A DNA stretch of 64,000 nucleotides from DASPLX01 sp035627375. GTDB taxonomy: Bacteria > Pseudomonadota > Gammaproteobacteria > Burkholderiales > Burkholderiaceae_D. Every line of letters begins with the position of its first letter. Position 1 is the first letter of the stretch. Positions 63,854 through 64,000 of the stretch are shown one piece after another. Both the position numbers and the translations under genes were made by a program. The notes beneath the pieces are model-generated. The model saw only the letters and a program-made list of their open reading frames with translations. It did no database searches and was not told the origin of the DNA. Location: contig DASPLX010000057.1 of NCBI GenBank assembly GCA_035627375.1, forward strand, positions 1 to 64,000, in the 5' to 3' direction.

Positions 63854-64000
63854 TCAATCCGCGTCGAGCAGATCCACGATCGCCGACTGCCATCCCGCCG
63901 CGATCGCCGGCCGCCACACGAGCCATGCGCTCTCGGTGCAGCGGAACGGACAATCCCCGACTTCGATCCTCACCAGTCCGGCATCGCGCAAGGCGAATTC
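63854..64000 (-). CDS. C-terminal end of an unidentified gene (LysR-like?)
   Basis: 49 codons up to a TGA stop, cut by the window edge. The visible sequence (EFALRDAGLVRIEVGDCPF, then CTESAWLVWRPAIAAGW and SAIVDLLDAD) has the look of the last strands and helix of a LysR substrate-binding domain, but it is too short for a firm call. It converges on the helicase gene; an imperfect hairpin (CGCAGGAC facing GTCCTGCG, 63811-63838) lies between the two, without a T-run. Confidence 0.45.
   Translation of the reverse strand, partial: EFALRDAGLVRIEVGDCPFRCTESAWLVWRPAIAAGWQSAIVDLLDAD

Overview
The window is GC-rich, densely coded chromosomal DNA from a betaproteobacterium, most likely Burkholderiales and probably Oxalobacteraceae. 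That assignment is inference. It rests on the rpsU-yqeY-dnaG-rpoD order, a phasin, an RpoD with a long Lys/Ala-rich N-terminus, a queG-tsaE-amiC neighbourhood, and NtrC/sigma-54-type nitrate assimilation promoters. No prophage, complete insertion sequence or CRISPR array is visible.

Layout. 1-3.5 kb: partial cheW, amiC-tsaE, and divergent queG. 3.6-7.5 kb: a 1313-residue multidomain extracellular nuclease. 7.7-12.4 kb: an AEC transporter, a DctS/DctR-like two-component system, and a divergent TRAP solute receptor without its membrane subunits. 12.7-12.9 kb: an unassigned small RNA candidate with promoter and terminator. 13-20.3 kb: mostly housekeeping genes (ogt, xerD, a diguanylate cyclase, a phasin, ybaK, plsY, a Pal-type lipoprotein, a MarR regulator, tsaD). 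20.4-27.7 kb: an FtsX-type ABC exporter operon divergent from an NtrC-type regulator and its kinase. 27.8-31.2 kb: a flavin reductase-like gene, the remnant of a secreted phosphatase gene, and a class A penicillin-binding protein. 31.3-33.2 kb: an ECF41 sigma factor operon with its own recognisable promoter. 33.2-35.1 kb: an orphan ParB-like gene and a SPOR-like membrane protein, bracketed by two palindromes that both end in CTAG. 35.3-37.6 kb: a prolyl oligopeptidase.

37.6-52.9 kb is a nitrate assimilation region: nasT, nrtA-nrtB-nrtD, the nasA transporter with a PP2C-kinase fusion protein, and nirB-nirD-nasC. A deacylase gene and a DUF4214 lipoprotein gene are interposed. Four -24/-12 sigma-54 promoters are legible here: in front of nasT, nrtA, nasA and nirB. 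An NtrC-type palindrome lies between nasA and nirB. The nrtA leader carries two ANTAR-type hexaloop hairpins followed by an intrinsic terminator, which is the expected target of NasT antitermination. Nitrogen status (NtrC/sigma-54) would set initiation and nitrate (NasT) would set elongation. A fifth sigma-54 promoter drives the ABC exporter operon, and it shows that the first apparent start codon of the adaptor gene cannot be used.

53-64 kb: a TrpD2/YbiB-like gene, the macromolecular synthesis operon (rpsU, yqeY, dnaG, rpoD), a CAU-anticodon tRNA, a DUF4214-methyltransferase, a RES-Xre toxin-antitoxin pair, an RhlE-type DEAD-box helicase, and the end of a further gene.
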